From assembly GCA_003477345.1 (NCBI GenBank), contig DMTG01000023.1, positions 1 to 9,769 on the forward strand: a stretch of 9,769 nt of DNA. The letters are read 5' to 3'. Below, piece by piece: positions 1 to 6,011 of this stretch. The notes under the pieces were generated by a model. It made no database searches, was not told the DNA's origin, and worked only from the letters and a program-made list of their open reading frames with translations. Both the position numbers and the translations under genes were made by a program. The stretch comes from Succinivibrionaceae bacterium. Its GTDB lineage: Bacteria > Pseudomonadota > Gammaproteobacteria > Enterobacterales > Succinivibrionaceae. The number at the start of each line of letters is the position of its first letter. Within the stretch, counting starts at the first letter, position 1.

Positions 1-1115
1 TTATTGACGGGCAGAGAGGTGTTCTGCTCTACAGAGGCTACCCGATTGACCAGCTGGCAACCAAAGCAAATTATCTGCAGACCTGCTATCTGCTGCTGAG
101 AGGAGAACTGCCTAATAAAGATCAGTATGCAAAATTCGAGCATACCATCAAGCACCATACTCTGGTTCATACCCAGATGGAATCACTATTCCAGGCCTTC
201 AGAAGAGACAGTCACCCAATGGCGGTACTCTGCGGTGTAGCAGGAGCACTTTCTGCCTTCTATCATGACAGTCTGGACATCTACGATCCAGAACATCGTG
301 AGCTTACCGCAATCAGACTCGTAGCCAAGATGCCTACTCTGGCAGCCATGTCCTACAAGTACTCAGTAGGTCAGCCGTTTGTCTATCCGCGCAACGATTT
401 AAGCTATGCAGCCAACTTCCTGCATATGATGTTTGCAACTCCCTGCGAGCCGTACAAGGTAAACCCTGTCATAGAAAAGGCACTTGACAGAATCTTCATT
501 CTGCACGCCGATCACGAGCAGAATGCCTCTACGTCCTCAGTACGACTGGCAGGTTCCTCAGGCGCAAATCCATATGCCTGTATTGCAGCCGGCATTGCCT
601 CCCTGTGGGGACCTGCTCACGGCGGTGCCAATGAAGCCTGCCTGAGAATGCTGCAGGAAATAGGCTCGGTAGACAGAATTCCACAGTATGTAGCAAGAGC
701 CAAGGACAAGAACGATCCGTTCAGACTGTTCGGCTTTGGTCACCGCGTCTACAAGACCTTTGATCCGCGTGCCATCGTCATGCGCGATACTTGCCATGAG
801 GTTCTGGATGCGCTGCACATCACTGATAATCCTGCGCTCGAGGTTGCAACTGAACCTGAGAAGATCGCTCTGTCTGACGATTACTTCATATCAAGACATC
901 TGTACCCTAACGTCGATTTCTACTCAGGCATCATCCTAAATGCCATCGGTATTCCTACCTCTATGTTTACCGTAATCTTTGCCCTGGCAAGAACTATCGG
1001 TTGGATATCCCACTGGATTGAAATGCAGACGCTTTCTGACTCAAGACTGGGAAGACCTCGTCAGATCTACATCGGCAAGGAAATCAGAAATGTAAAGCCG
1101 CTGGGCAGACGCTAA
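1..1115 (+). CDS. gltA: Citrate synthase, type II (3' part, 5' end outside window)
   Basis: Condenses acetyl-CoA and oxaloacetate to citrate in the cytoplasm, the entry step of the TCA cycle. The reading frame is open from base 3, so the first ATG inside the window (177) is internal; about 370 residues are present, against roughly 427 for the E. coli enzyme, so some 55-60 N-terminal residues are missing. The upstream frame already reads [19 protein letters not shown], a typical citrate synthase stretch. Catalytic landmarks are visible: [20 protein letters not shown] with the second active-site His, and [14 protein letters not shown] with the catalytic Asp. The C-terminus ([12 protein letters not shown]) matches the family. 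The gene converges on rplT and ends before a shared terminator. Identity is certain; nothing suggests damage. Confidence 0.97.
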   Translation, partial: IDGQRGVLLYRGYPIDQLATKANYLQTCYLLLRGELPNKDQYAKFEHTIKHHTLVHTQMESLFQAFRRDSHPMAVLCGVAGALSAFYHDSLDIYDPEHRELTAIRLVAKMPTLAAMSYKYSVGQPFVYPRNDLSYAANFLHMMFATPCEPYKVNPVIEKALDRIFILHADHEQNASTSSVRLAGSSGANPYACIAAGIASLWGPAHGGANEACLRMLQEIGSVDRIPQYVARAKDKNDPFRLFGFGHRVYKTFDPRAIVMRDTCHEVLDALHITDNPALEVATEPEKIALSDDYFISRHLYPNVDFYSGIILNAIGIPTSMFTVIFALARTIGWISHWIEMQTLSDSRLGRPRQIYIGKEIRNVKPLGRR

Positions 1116-1182
1116 ACTGACTTTTTAGCTGATTAGGGCGGTGCGCACAAATATACGTATCACCCTAAAAATATACAGATAC

Positions 1183-1217
1183 AAAAAAACCGGAGTTTTA
1201 AATCTCCGGTTCTTTTT
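1183..1217. terminator. Bidirectional intrinsic terminator between gltA and rplT
   Basis: A perfect 8-bp stem (AACCGGAG / CTCCGGTT, 1188-1195 and 1204-1211) closes an 8-nt loop. It has an A-run on its left (1183-1189) and a T-run on its right (1213-1217), so it has a U-tract when read from either strand. It lies between the convergent ends of gltA (+) and the thrS-infC-rpmI-rplT operon (-) and probably ends both transcripts. Confidence 0.88.
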
Positions 1218-1240
1218 CATAATAGCAGTAAGCTATTCAA

Positions 1241-1600
1241 TTATGCATTTAAAGCTTCACGAGCCTTTTCTGCAATTGCCTTGAATGCTACCTGATCATT
1301 GATTGCTAAATCAGATAGTACCTTACGGTCGATATCGATGTTAGCTTTCTTAAGACCATTGATAAGCTGGCTATAGCTTAAGTCTAACTGACGTGCAGCA
1401 GCGTTGATGCGAACAATCCAGAGTGAACGGAACTGACGCTTCTTCTGACGACGATCACGATATGCATACTGACCAGCCTTGGTTACAGCCTGAACAGCAA
1501 CACGATAAGTACGTGAACGGGCACCGTAGTAGCCCTTAGCTGCCTTCATTACCTTCTTATGACGAGCATGTGCAATAACACCGCGCTTTACTCTTGCCAT
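1241..1600 (-). CDS. rplT: 50S ribosomal protein L20
   Basis: Early-assembling large-subunit protein that binds 23S rRNA; in E. coli it also represses translation of rpmI-rplT. The product is 119 residues, the usual length, and begins [20 protein letters not shown], followed by the strongly basic [21 protein letters not shown] segment typical of L20. The ATG at 1600 has an excellent ribosome binding site (GGAGGA, 7 nt upstream). The gene starts 17 nt after the rpmI stop with no terminator between, so the two are co-transcribed. It is the last gene of the operon; the shared terminator with gltA follows. Confidence 0.98.
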   Translation of the reverse strand: MARVKRGVIAHARHKKVMKAAKGYYGARSRTYRVAVQAVTKAGQYAYRDRRQKKRQFRSLWIVRINAAARQLDLSYSQLINGLKKANIDIDRKVLSDLAINDQVAFKAIAEKAREALNA

Positions 1601-1617
1601 TTTCTAATCCTCCAGCC

Positions 1618-1830
1618 TTAAGCGTATGGTAACTGACGCATAATTGCGCGCAGATTACTGGTCTTCACATAAACCATGTTGCGCAGATTACGCTTGCGCT
1701 TGGTGGTCTTCTTGGTGAGGATGTGACGAAGGTTCTGGTGACGGCACTTGTAGTGACCACTGCCAGTTTTCTTGAAGCGCTTTGCAACGCCTCTATCGGT
1801 CTTCATTTTGACCTTTACTTTACCTGCCAT
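1618..1830 (-). CDS. rpmI: 50S ribosomal protein L35
   Basis: Small basic large-subunit protein. The product is 70 residues with the family core [19 protein letters not shown], then [16 protein letters not shown], and the usual end RQLPYA. The family is usually about 65 residues; the extra residues are an N-terminal extension (MAGKVKVK before MKTDRG). ATG 1830 has GGAG 9 nt upstream and is preferred, but the internal ATG at 1806 (MKTDRG...) also has an AAGG 6 nt upstream and would give a shorter product. It lies between infC and rplT and is probably the regulatory target through which L20 controls both ribosomal protein genes. Confidence 0.96.
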   Translation of the reverse strand: MAGKVKVKMKTDRGVAKRFKKTGSGHYKCRHQNLRHILTKKTTKRKRNLRNMVYVKTSNLRAIMRQLPYA

Positions 1831-1912
1831 TTAAATAACTCCGCATTTGGTTAGCAGTTTACTAATGTATAGAAAATAGGAGCTCTGAAAACAGAGACTT
1901 GCTTCCCTATTT
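1831..1912 (-). promoter_or_regulatory. rpmI leader with long hairpin, candidate L20 autoregulation site
   Basis: The 82-nt infC-rpmI spacer starts immediately after the infC stop with a two-part hairpin. The outer stem is AAATAGG / CCTATTT (1906-1912 with 1874-1880, both perfect) and the inner stem is CTCTG-TTTT-CAGAG (1883-1896). The rpmI Shine-Dalgarno GGAG lies further downstream, outside the stem. In E. coli, L20 represses rpmI by binding structured RNA in this same position; equating this hairpin with such a site is inference from location and structure. Confidence 0.45.
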
Positions 1913-2455
1913 CTACTTCTTCTTTGGAGCTAGAACCATAGTTGCCTGTCTGCCCTCTACGCGAGATGCAGATTCAACCACAGCCAGTCCCTTTTCCACG
2001 CAGAGATCATTCTCCACGCGCTTGAGAACATCAAGACCTAATGACTGGTGAGCCATTTCACGACCGCGGAAACGCAGGGTCACTTTAGCCTTGTTGCCCT
2101 CTTCGAGGAAGCGAACCAGGTTGCGTAGTTTAACCTGATAATCGCCCTCGTCTGTTCCAGGACGGAATTTTATTTCCTTTATCTGGACAACTTTTTGTTT
2201 CTTCTTTTTCTGGTCTTTGCTCTTTTCGTAGAGATACTTGCCATATTCAATCAGTTTACATACAGGTGGCTCTGCATTAGGACTAATCTCAACAAGATCG
2301 ATCCCCGCCTCTTTAGCTCTTTCCAAAGCTTCACGAGTAGGTAACACACCTATCAACTGGTTGTCCTGGTCCAAAAGACGCACTTCGCGGCATCTAATGT
2401 CGCCATTAATCCGGTTCTTCTGAAAGTTTTTACCGGTTTTCCTGTTGTTGTTTAT
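1913..2455 (-). CDS. infC: Translation initiation factor IF-3, non-canonical AUA or AUU start
   Basis: IF3 binds the 30S subunit, prevents premature 50S joining and discriminates against non-AUG starts. The C-terminal domain is complete ([33 protein letters not shown], ending MVLAPKKK), as is the N-terminal domain ([16 protein letters not shown]). The only conventional start, GTG 2383, would remove the conserved [11 protein letters not shown] segment, which is in frame directly upstream. An in-frame TAG at 2473-2471 limits the extension. Between them only near-cognate codons exist: ATT 2461 and ATA 2455. ATA is chosen because GGGAG lies 7 nt upstream of it, while ATT is only 1 nt from that motif; ATT is the E. 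coli precedent. From ATA the product is 180 residues and NRIN falls at residues 14-17, as in E. coli (13-16). The gene follows thrS by about 35 nt. Confidence 0.93.
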   Translation of the reverse strand: MNNNRKTGKNFQKNRINGDIRCREVRLLDQDNQLIGVLPTREALERAKEAGIDLVEISPNAEPPVCKLIEYGKYLYEKSKDQKKKKQKVVQIKEIKFRPGTDEGDYQVKLRNLVRFLEEGNKAKVTLRFRGREMAHQSLGLDVLKRVENDLCVEKGLAVVESASRVEGRQATMVLAPKKK

Positions 2456-2467
2456 AGCAATTCTCCC
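2453..2467 (-). promoter_or_regulatory. infC ribosome binding site and rare start codon
   Basis: On the minus strand GGGAG (2467-2463) is followed by AATTGCT and then ATA (2455-2453). No ATG, GTG or TTG occurs in frame between the upstream TAG (2473-2471) and GTG 2383. A start codon of the AUU/AUA class is known in E. coli to make infC self-regulating, because IF3 rejects it. The exact codon (AUA or AUU) cannot be settled from sequence alone. Confidence 0.65.
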
Positions 2468-2490
2468 TATCTAGGCCATTAAAAAAGAAA

Positions 2491-4467
2491 CTAATCCTTT
2501 TGCTTTTCCTGTTCTGCGCGGGCTTTTACAATAGCTTCGTCTGCAACAGGCATATTTTTGCGCGATATGATATCTGAATTTATGAGTTTTATCAAGTCCT
2601 CTACAGACATAACTCCCAAATCAGCGCCCATTCTGGTGCGAACGGCTACCATACCCTGCTCAGCTTCACGAGCTCCGCATACTGCCATGTACGGAACACG
2701 GTACATGGTCTGTTCACGAATCTTGTAGCCGATCTTTTCATTGCGCAGATCTGTACGAACTCTGAGTCCTGCTTCATCAAGCTTATCGCAGACTTTCTTG
2801 GCATAATCGAGCTGATCGTCTGTAATATTCATGACTACTGCCTGTACTGGAGCCAGCCAGGTCGGGAAAGCACCTGCGTATTCCTCGGTCAGAATACCGA
2901 TGAAGCGCTCTAAGGATCCGAGCATTGCACGGTGAATCATTACCGGCACGTGCTCCTGGTTATCTTCGCCGATGTAGTGGGCGTCCAGTCTTGCAGGCAG
3001 AGAGAAGTCCAGCTGAACGGTACCGCACTGCCAGGCTCTGTCTAAAGAGTCATGCAGAGTGAACTCAATCTTAGGACCATAGAATGCACCTTCACCAGGC
3101 TGAATCTGATACTCGAGGTTGTTAGCTTTCAGTGCCTCTACCAGATCGGCCTCTGACTTGTCCCATACCTCATCTGAGCCGATGCGCTTTTCAGGACGGG
3201 TGGAGAGCTTTACGTCCACATTCTTGAAGCCGAATACATCATAAACTTCATAAACCATGCGGATGCAGTCGGTAACGCAGTCTAAAATCTGATTTTCTGT
3301 ACAGAAGATATGAGCGTCATCCTGCTCAAAGCCGCGAACTCTCAGCAGACCGTGCAGAGAGCCTGATGGTTCGTTGCGGTGGTCTTTACCAAACTCAGCC
3401 ATTCTGATTGGCAGATCTCTGTATGAACGGGTGCGGCTGTTGAAAATCTGAATTGCGCCCGGGCAGTTCATTGGCTTAATTGCGTAGTCGCGGTTCTCTG
3501 ACTGGGTAGTAAACATGTTTTCTGCATACTTATCCCAGTGACCGGATTTTTCCCAGAGCACTCTATCCATGATCTGTGGAGTATTGACTTCAATATAGTG
3601 ATACTTGTGCAGCATGTCACGCATGAAATTCTCTACTACACGGTAAATTGTCCAGCCGTCGTTATGCCAGAATACGAGTCCCGGAGCAATCTGCTGGAAA
3701 TGGAACAGATCGAGCTTCTTGCCGAGTACGCGGTGATCGCGCTTAGCAGCCTCTTCACGCTTCTTTAGATAATCTTTGAGCTCATCCTTGGTTGCAAAGC
3801 AGCAGCCGTAGATTCTCTGCAGCATTTTGTTCTTGGAATCGCCGCGCCAGTAGGCTCCTGAAAAATGAGTAAGCTTGAAGTTTGAGCACAGGCCCATGCG
3901 AGGAACGTGAGGTCCGCGGCACATGTCGGTATATTCAAGGTGGTGGTAAAGACCAATGCTCTTGTCGTTTTTATCGATGTTTTCTTCTAATATGAGTTTC
4001 TTGTAAGGCTCGTTTCTTTCATCGAAAGTCTTATAGGCATGCTCCCAGTCGACTACTTCTTTTACAACCTTGTAGTCTGTCTTGGCAAGTTCGTGCATTT
4101 TTTTATCTAGAACTTCCAGATCTTCTTTGGTGAGCTTGTGTTCAAGGTCAACGTCATAGTAAAAACCGTTGTCTATGACAGGACCGATTGCCATCTGTGT
4201 CTCTGGCCATAATTCTTTGATTGCATGTCCCAGAAGATGAGCACAGGAGTGGCGGATAATCTCTATACCTTCCTGATCTTTTGCAGTGATAATTGTAACT
4301 TGCGCATCGTGATCTACTAAGTCGCAGGCATCATGGGCAACCCCGTCGATTTTTCCTGCAACACAGGCTTTTGCTAAACCTGAACCAATGCTCTGAGCAA
4401 TTTCAAAAATAGATACTGGGCGATCGAATTCTTTAATATCGCCATTTGGAAGTGTAATTTTAGGCAT
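2491..4467 (-). CDS. thrS: Threonyl-tRNA synthetase
   Basis: Class II synthetase that charges tRNA-Thr and edits mischarged seryl-tRNA. It is 658 residues against 642 in E. coli; the surplus is mainly a polar C-terminal tail ([11 protein letters not shown]). Domains in order: an N-terminal TGS domain (about 1-62); an editing domain with the HxxxH metal motif at residues 73-77 ([10 protein letters not shown]) and DMCRGPHV; a class II catalytic core with [12 protein letters not shown], the motif 2 region [20 protein letters not shown] and [11 protein letters not shown], which supply the Cys and His zinc ligands; and a C-terminal anticodon-binding domain (about 550-640). ATG 4467 gives MPKITLPNG, the normal family start, although it has no good Shine-Dalgarno. 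First gene of the leftward operon with infC, rpmI and rplT. Confidence 0.98.
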   Translation of the reverse strand: MPKITLPNGDIKEFDRPVSIFEIAQSIGSGLAKACVAGKIDGVAHDACDLVDHDAQVTIITAKDQEGIEIIRHSCAHLLGHAIKELWPETQMAIGPVIDNGFYYDVDLEHKLTKEDLEVLDKKMHELAKTDYKVVKEVVDWEHAYKTFDERNEPYKKLILEENIDKNDKSIGLYHHLEYTDMCRGPHVPRMGLCSNFKLTHFSGAYWRGDSKNKMLQRIYGCCFATKDELKDYLKKREEAAKRDHRVLGKKLDLFHFQQIAPGLVFWHNDGWTIYRVVENFMRDMLHKYHYIEVNTPQIMDRVLWEKSGHWDKYAENMFTTQSENRDYAIKPMNCPGAIQIFNSRTRSYRDLPIRMAEFGKDHRNEPSGSLHGLLRVRGFEQDDAHIFCTENQILDCVTDCIRMVYEVYDVFGFKNVDVKLSTRPEKRIGSDEVWDKSEADLVEALKANNLEYQIQPGEGAFYGPKIEFTLHDSLDRAWQCGTVQLDFSLPARLDAHYIGEDNQEHVPVMIHRAMLGSLERFIGILTEEYAGAFPTWLAPVQAVVMNITDDQLDYAKKVCDKLDEAGLRVRTDLRNEKIGYKIREQTMYRVPYMAVCGAREAEQGMVAVRTRMGADLGVMSVEDLIKLINSDIISRKNMPVADEAIVKARAEQEKQKD

Positions 4468-4602
4468 GATAAAAAACCCCGATGCATACTGTACATCCCT
4501 GGGGCTCCATAATTAAGAAAAAGAAAACTTTCTGTCCTCCGCAGCTATCCCCGCTCTGACTCGAAGGGGCCTTGTGCAGTGCCAACAGAAAAACTCGGTT
4601 GG
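4468..4602 (-). promoter_or_regulatory. Structured thrS leader, candidate attenuator or autoregulatory operator
   Basis: Reading the minus strand, the leader contains a hairpin CCAAC / GTTGG (4602-4582), then a CCCC tract (4569-4566) facing a GGGG tract (4552-4549), a GGAGGA (4540-4535) with no start codon at a usable distance, and finally a CCCC tract (4504-4501) facing a GGGG tract (4480-4477) that is followed by six Ts and the thrS ATG. First with second and third with fourth tract would give two hairpins, the last terminator-like; second with third would be an alternative fold. E. coli thrS is controlled by ThrRS binding to its leader; I could not identify a clear tRNA-Thr anticodon mimic here, so mechanism is open. 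Confidence 0.5.
4471..4506 (-). terminator. Terminator-like hairpin abutting thrS start codon
   Basis: GCCCC (4505-4501) pairs with GGGG (4480-4477), with an inner GATG / CATC pairing and a 3-nt bulge, followed by TTTTTT (4476-4471). The ATG of thrS begins 4 nt after the T-run. It fits an attenuator in the thrS leader; the bulge makes it less regular than the other terminators in this window. Confidence 0.4.
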
Positions 4603-4648
4603 AAATTATACTCCTTGATGACAGAGATATCGCATTCATCTATATTTT

Positions 4649-4677
4649 TTTATTATCGAAAAAATAACTATTGTCAA
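4649..4677 (-). promoter_or_regulatory. Candidate thrS operon promoter
   Basis: Minus strand: TTGACA (4677-4672, perfect -35), a 17-bp spacer and AATAAA (4654-4649, 4 of 6 for -10). A perfect TATAAT also occurs downstream at 4610-4605 but has no recognisable -35. Either would place transcription start upstream of most of the structured leader. The -35 overlaps the -35 of the divergent tRNA-Val promoter. Confidence 0.45.
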
Positions 4678-4698
4678 AATTCTTAATATTGTTATAAT
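4671..4698 (+). promoter_or_regulatory. tRNA-Val promoter
   Basis: TTGTCA (4671-4676, 5 of 6) is followed by a 16-bp spacer and a perfect TATAAT (4693-4698). Transcription should start at about 4705, a few bases before the mature tRNA 5' end at 4712. The -35 region TTGTCAA reads TTGACAA on the other strand, where it serves the candidate thrS promoter. Confidence 0.75.
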
Positions 4699-4711
4699 GG
4701 CAACACTTTGT

Positions 4712-4789
4712 GCGACCTTAGCTCAGCTTGGTTAGAGCATCACCTTGACATGGTGGGGGTCGGTGGTTCGAGTCCACTAGGTCGCACCA
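4712..4789 (+). tRNA. tRNA-Val (GAC anticodon), CCA encoded
   Basis: A full cloverleaf can be drawn. The acceptor stem GCGACCT / AGGTCGC is a perfect 7 bp, the D stem is GCTC / GAGC, the anticodon stem TCACC / GGTGG has loop TTGACAT (anticodon GAC, valine), the variable loop is GGGTC, and the T stem GGTGG / CCACT has loop TTCGAGT. It ends A + CCA. The sequence from the T stem onward closely resembles E. coli tRNA-Val(GAC). The gene is intact although its 3' end serves as the repeated attachment core, because the acceptor stem still pairs perfectly. Confidence 0.97.
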
Positions 4790-4821
4790 GACTTACAAGG
4801 CAACCTTATGGTTGCTTTTTT
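4773..4821 (+). repeat. Attachment core copy 0: tRNA-Val 3' end plus terminator
   Basis: These 49 bp, from the T-stem 3' strand (TCCACT) through the acceptor, CCA and terminator hairpin, recur without mismatch at 5748-5796, 975 bp away. Related diverged copies lie at 7477-7524 and 9336-9387. Unlike those copies, this one has no TGTAGAG boxes upstream, as expected of a bacterial attB-type site within the tRNA gene. Confidence 0.85.
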
Positions 4822-4822
4822 T
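4797..4822 (+). terminator. Intrinsic terminator of tRNA-Val
   Basis: Stem GCAACC / GGTTGC (4800-4805 and 4810-4815) with a TTAT loop is followed by seven Ts. It lies 8 nt after the tRNA CCA end. The same hairpin is carried into every downstream copy of the repeat. Confidence 0.9.
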
Positions 4823-4942
4823 ATTTATTCCTATTGAAAAAACTAATTCTCTAGAAATATTCATCATTGATGAACAAAGATTAAAAAAAATGCACTTATT
4901 ATATATCTGGTGATTGTAGTTCTCTGTTTGTCTAAAACATTT

Positions 4943-5239
4943 TTATGATACAGATGGGACAACTTTAAACTTTATCCCTAAAGAACCAAGCACTTTCTGC
5001 AAAGTATCAAAATAAGGTCTTTTGCCTTCTTTTAAGCTTTTATATAAACTTTCTCTATTTAATCCGGTTTCTTTTGCGATTTTTGACATTCCTTTTGCTC
5101 TTGCAACCGTATCAAGAGCTCTTAGTAAATCATTTGGATCATCTGATTCAAGAGCAATATTTATATATTCAGCAATAACTTCCTCGTTATCTAAGAAGTT
5201 GGCTGCATCAAAAACTTCAGAATTAATTTTTTTTGTCAT
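4943..5239 (-). CDS. Antitoxin, HI1420 / HigA-like, XRE-type DNA binding
   Basis: Putative addiction-module antidote that should bind and neutralise the upstream toxin and repress their common promoter. The 98 residues match the HI1420-type layout: an N-terminal FDAANFLDNEEVIAEYINIAL segment (about 10-30), then DPNDLLRALDTVARAKG, then a helix-turn-helix MSKIAKETGLNRESLYKSLK (51-70) followed by TLQKVLGSLGIKFKV. ATG 5239 is preceded by AGGA at a good distance and lies inside the toxin gene, overlapping its end by 17 nt, so translation is probably coupled. Order is toxin first, antitoxin second, as in higBA and HI1419/HI1420 systems. It is the downstream gene of cassette 1. Confidence 0.9.
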   Translation of the reverse strand: MTKKINSEVFDAANFLDNEEVIAEYINIALESDDPNDLLRALDTVARAKGMSKIAKETGLNRESLYKSLKEGKRPYFDTLQKVLGSLGIKFKVVPSVS

Positions 5240-5558
5240 TTTCTTCCTGTTCCTGTAATTTATAAGTGCTAATTATTTTTTCCGCTCTAATTATATCTTT
5301 TTGCTGACTAGACTTTGATCCACCATAGGCAACAACATAAATGTTTATGCCATCGCAAAAATAATAAAGCCTATATCCAGCACTAACAGATATTCGCATT
5401 TCAAAAAAATTATGAATGTTGCTTGAAATAGCCTTGCTATCACCAAAATTTCCTCTTTTTGCCTGTTCTAATCTAGAAATAATTCTAGCTTTTGCAATTG
5501 GATCTTTAAGCTTTCTAAGCCATTTTGAAAAAGGCTCTAACAATATTATTTTATTCAT
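5223..5558 (-). CDS. Toxin, RelE/ParE superfamily, HI1419 / HigB-like
   Basis: Predicted small toxin of the type II toxin-antitoxin class; relatives act as ribosome-dependent mRNA interferases, but the activity of this subgroup is less certain. The 111-residue product shows the HI1419-type pattern: FSKWLRKLKDPIAKARI (10-26), LEQAKRGNFGDSKAI, EMRISVSAGYRLYY (53-66) and GGSKSSQQKDIIRAEKI (79-95). A further in-frame GTG at 5579 would add seven residues, but it lies in the -10/operator region, so ATG 5558 is preferred. The start is only a few bases from the predicted transcription start, so the mRNA may be nearly leaderless. It overlaps the antitoxin gene by 17 nt and heads the minus-strand operon of cassette 1. 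Confidence 0.9.
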   Translation of the reverse strand: MNKIILLEPFSKWLRKLKDPIAKARIISRLEQAKRGNFGDSKAISSNIHNFFEMRISVSAGYRLYYFCDGINIYVVAYGGSKSSQQKDIIRAEKIISTYKLQEQEENDKKN

Positions 5559-5567
5559 AGTAAATAA

Positions 5568-5595
5568 ATTGTAGCCCACAAACTACAATTTTCAA
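5568..5595 (-). promoter_or_regulatory. Toxin-antitoxin promoter with palindromic operator
   Basis: Minus strand: TTGAAA (5595-5590, 5 of 6), 16-bp spacer, TACAAT (5573-5568, 5 of 6). A perfect 7-bp inverted repeat ATTGTAG-N8-CTACAAT (5589-5568) fills the spacer and the -10, an ideal place for autorepression by the antitoxin. Predicted transcription start is within a few bases of the toxin ATG at 5558. Confidence 0.65.
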
Positions 5596-5685
5596 ATATG
5601 TATTTTTATGAAGCACCAAGCATAGATATTGTTGATAACTCATAGAGCCTCAGCACTATTTTCCATCAAAGAACTTAGAAGAAAA

Positions 5686-5796
5686 TGTAGAGAAATGTAG
5701 AGCTATTTTTTATCAATTTGAATTTAATGATTTTTATTTTTTATAAATCCACTAGGTCGCACCAGACTTACAAGGCAACCTTATGGTTGCTTTTTT
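5686..5796 (+). repeat. Attachment site copy 1 (arm module plus core), cassette 1/2 junction
   Basis: Two TGTAGAG boxes (5686-5692 and 5696-5702) have a 10-bp period; TTGAATTTA begins at 5718; the core begins TCCACTAGG at 5748. The core is identical to the tRNA-Val tail for 49 bp. The distance from the second box to the core CTA is 56 bp, the same as in copy 3. The box-to-core segment is very AT-rich. The stretch 5559-6011 has no gene: it holds the toxin promoter, this site, a terminator and the 34-bp repeats. Confidence 0.75.
5772..5796 (+). terminator. Duplicated tRNA-Val terminator ending cassette 1
   Basis: GCAACC-TTAT-GGTTGC (5775-5790) plus six Ts, identical to the hairpin after the tRNA. 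The toxin-antitoxin genes point away from it, so its effect is to shield cassette 2 from upstream transcription rather than to end a cassette 1 gene. Confidence 0.85.
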
Positions 5797-5883
5797 ATTC
5801 TGTTTCTTCTTATCTAATTTCTTTCAGCTAAAAATAAACTTATAGCTTTTGCACAAGGCCAACGTAAAACAAAAAATAATCTT

Positions 5884-5985
5884 GCGTTTTATCCGTAATT
5901 TTTTATTTAAATACTTTGCGTATTATTAAATATAAATGTTATTATTAGTCTGCGTATTATGCAATAAATAACAATAAAAATAGGC
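5884..5985 (+). repeat. Three imperfect 34-bp tandem units upstream of ATPase gene
   Basis: GCGTTTTAT (5884), GCGTATTAT (5918) and GCGTATTAT (5952) start exactly 34 bp apart, each followed by about 25 bp of AT-rich sequence that is poorly conserved. A weaker GCGTAAT sits at 6005, just before the ATPase start codon at 6012. The units lie in the presumed promoter region and could be operator sites; no clear promoter was recognised. Confidence 0.6.
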
Positions 5986-6011
5986 AGCGCATTGCAGACA
6001 GGTGGCGTAAT

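Noticed and set aside
558..818. Open frames antisense or out of frame to gltA, infC, thrS, the toxin-antitoxin pair and the ATPases (for example 558-818 minus, 3765-3956 minus, 7661-8035 minus).
   Set aside because: They lie entirely within well-supported genes, lack recognisable domains and show no separate translation signals.
1913..2383. infC starting at GTG 2383.
   Set aside because: It would remove the conserved NRINGDIR segment, which is in frame immediately upstream and matches known IF3 proteins.
4460..4510. A 16-codon open frame in the thrS leader (minus strand) overlapping the thrS start.
   Set aside because: It contains a single Thr codon and has no ribosome binding site nearby, so it does not look like an attenuator leader peptide.
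4860..4874. Palindrome TTCATC-ATT-GATGAA as terminator of the toxin-antitoxin operon.
   Set aside because: Read on the minus strand it is not followed by a T-run, so termination is doubtful; the rest of 4823-4942 shows nothing recognisable.
4569..5860. Shared 11-mer TGCACAAGGCC between the thrS leader (minus strand) and 5850-5860 (plus strand).
   Set aside because: A single short match in unrelated settings with no extension on either side; chance is the simplest explanation.
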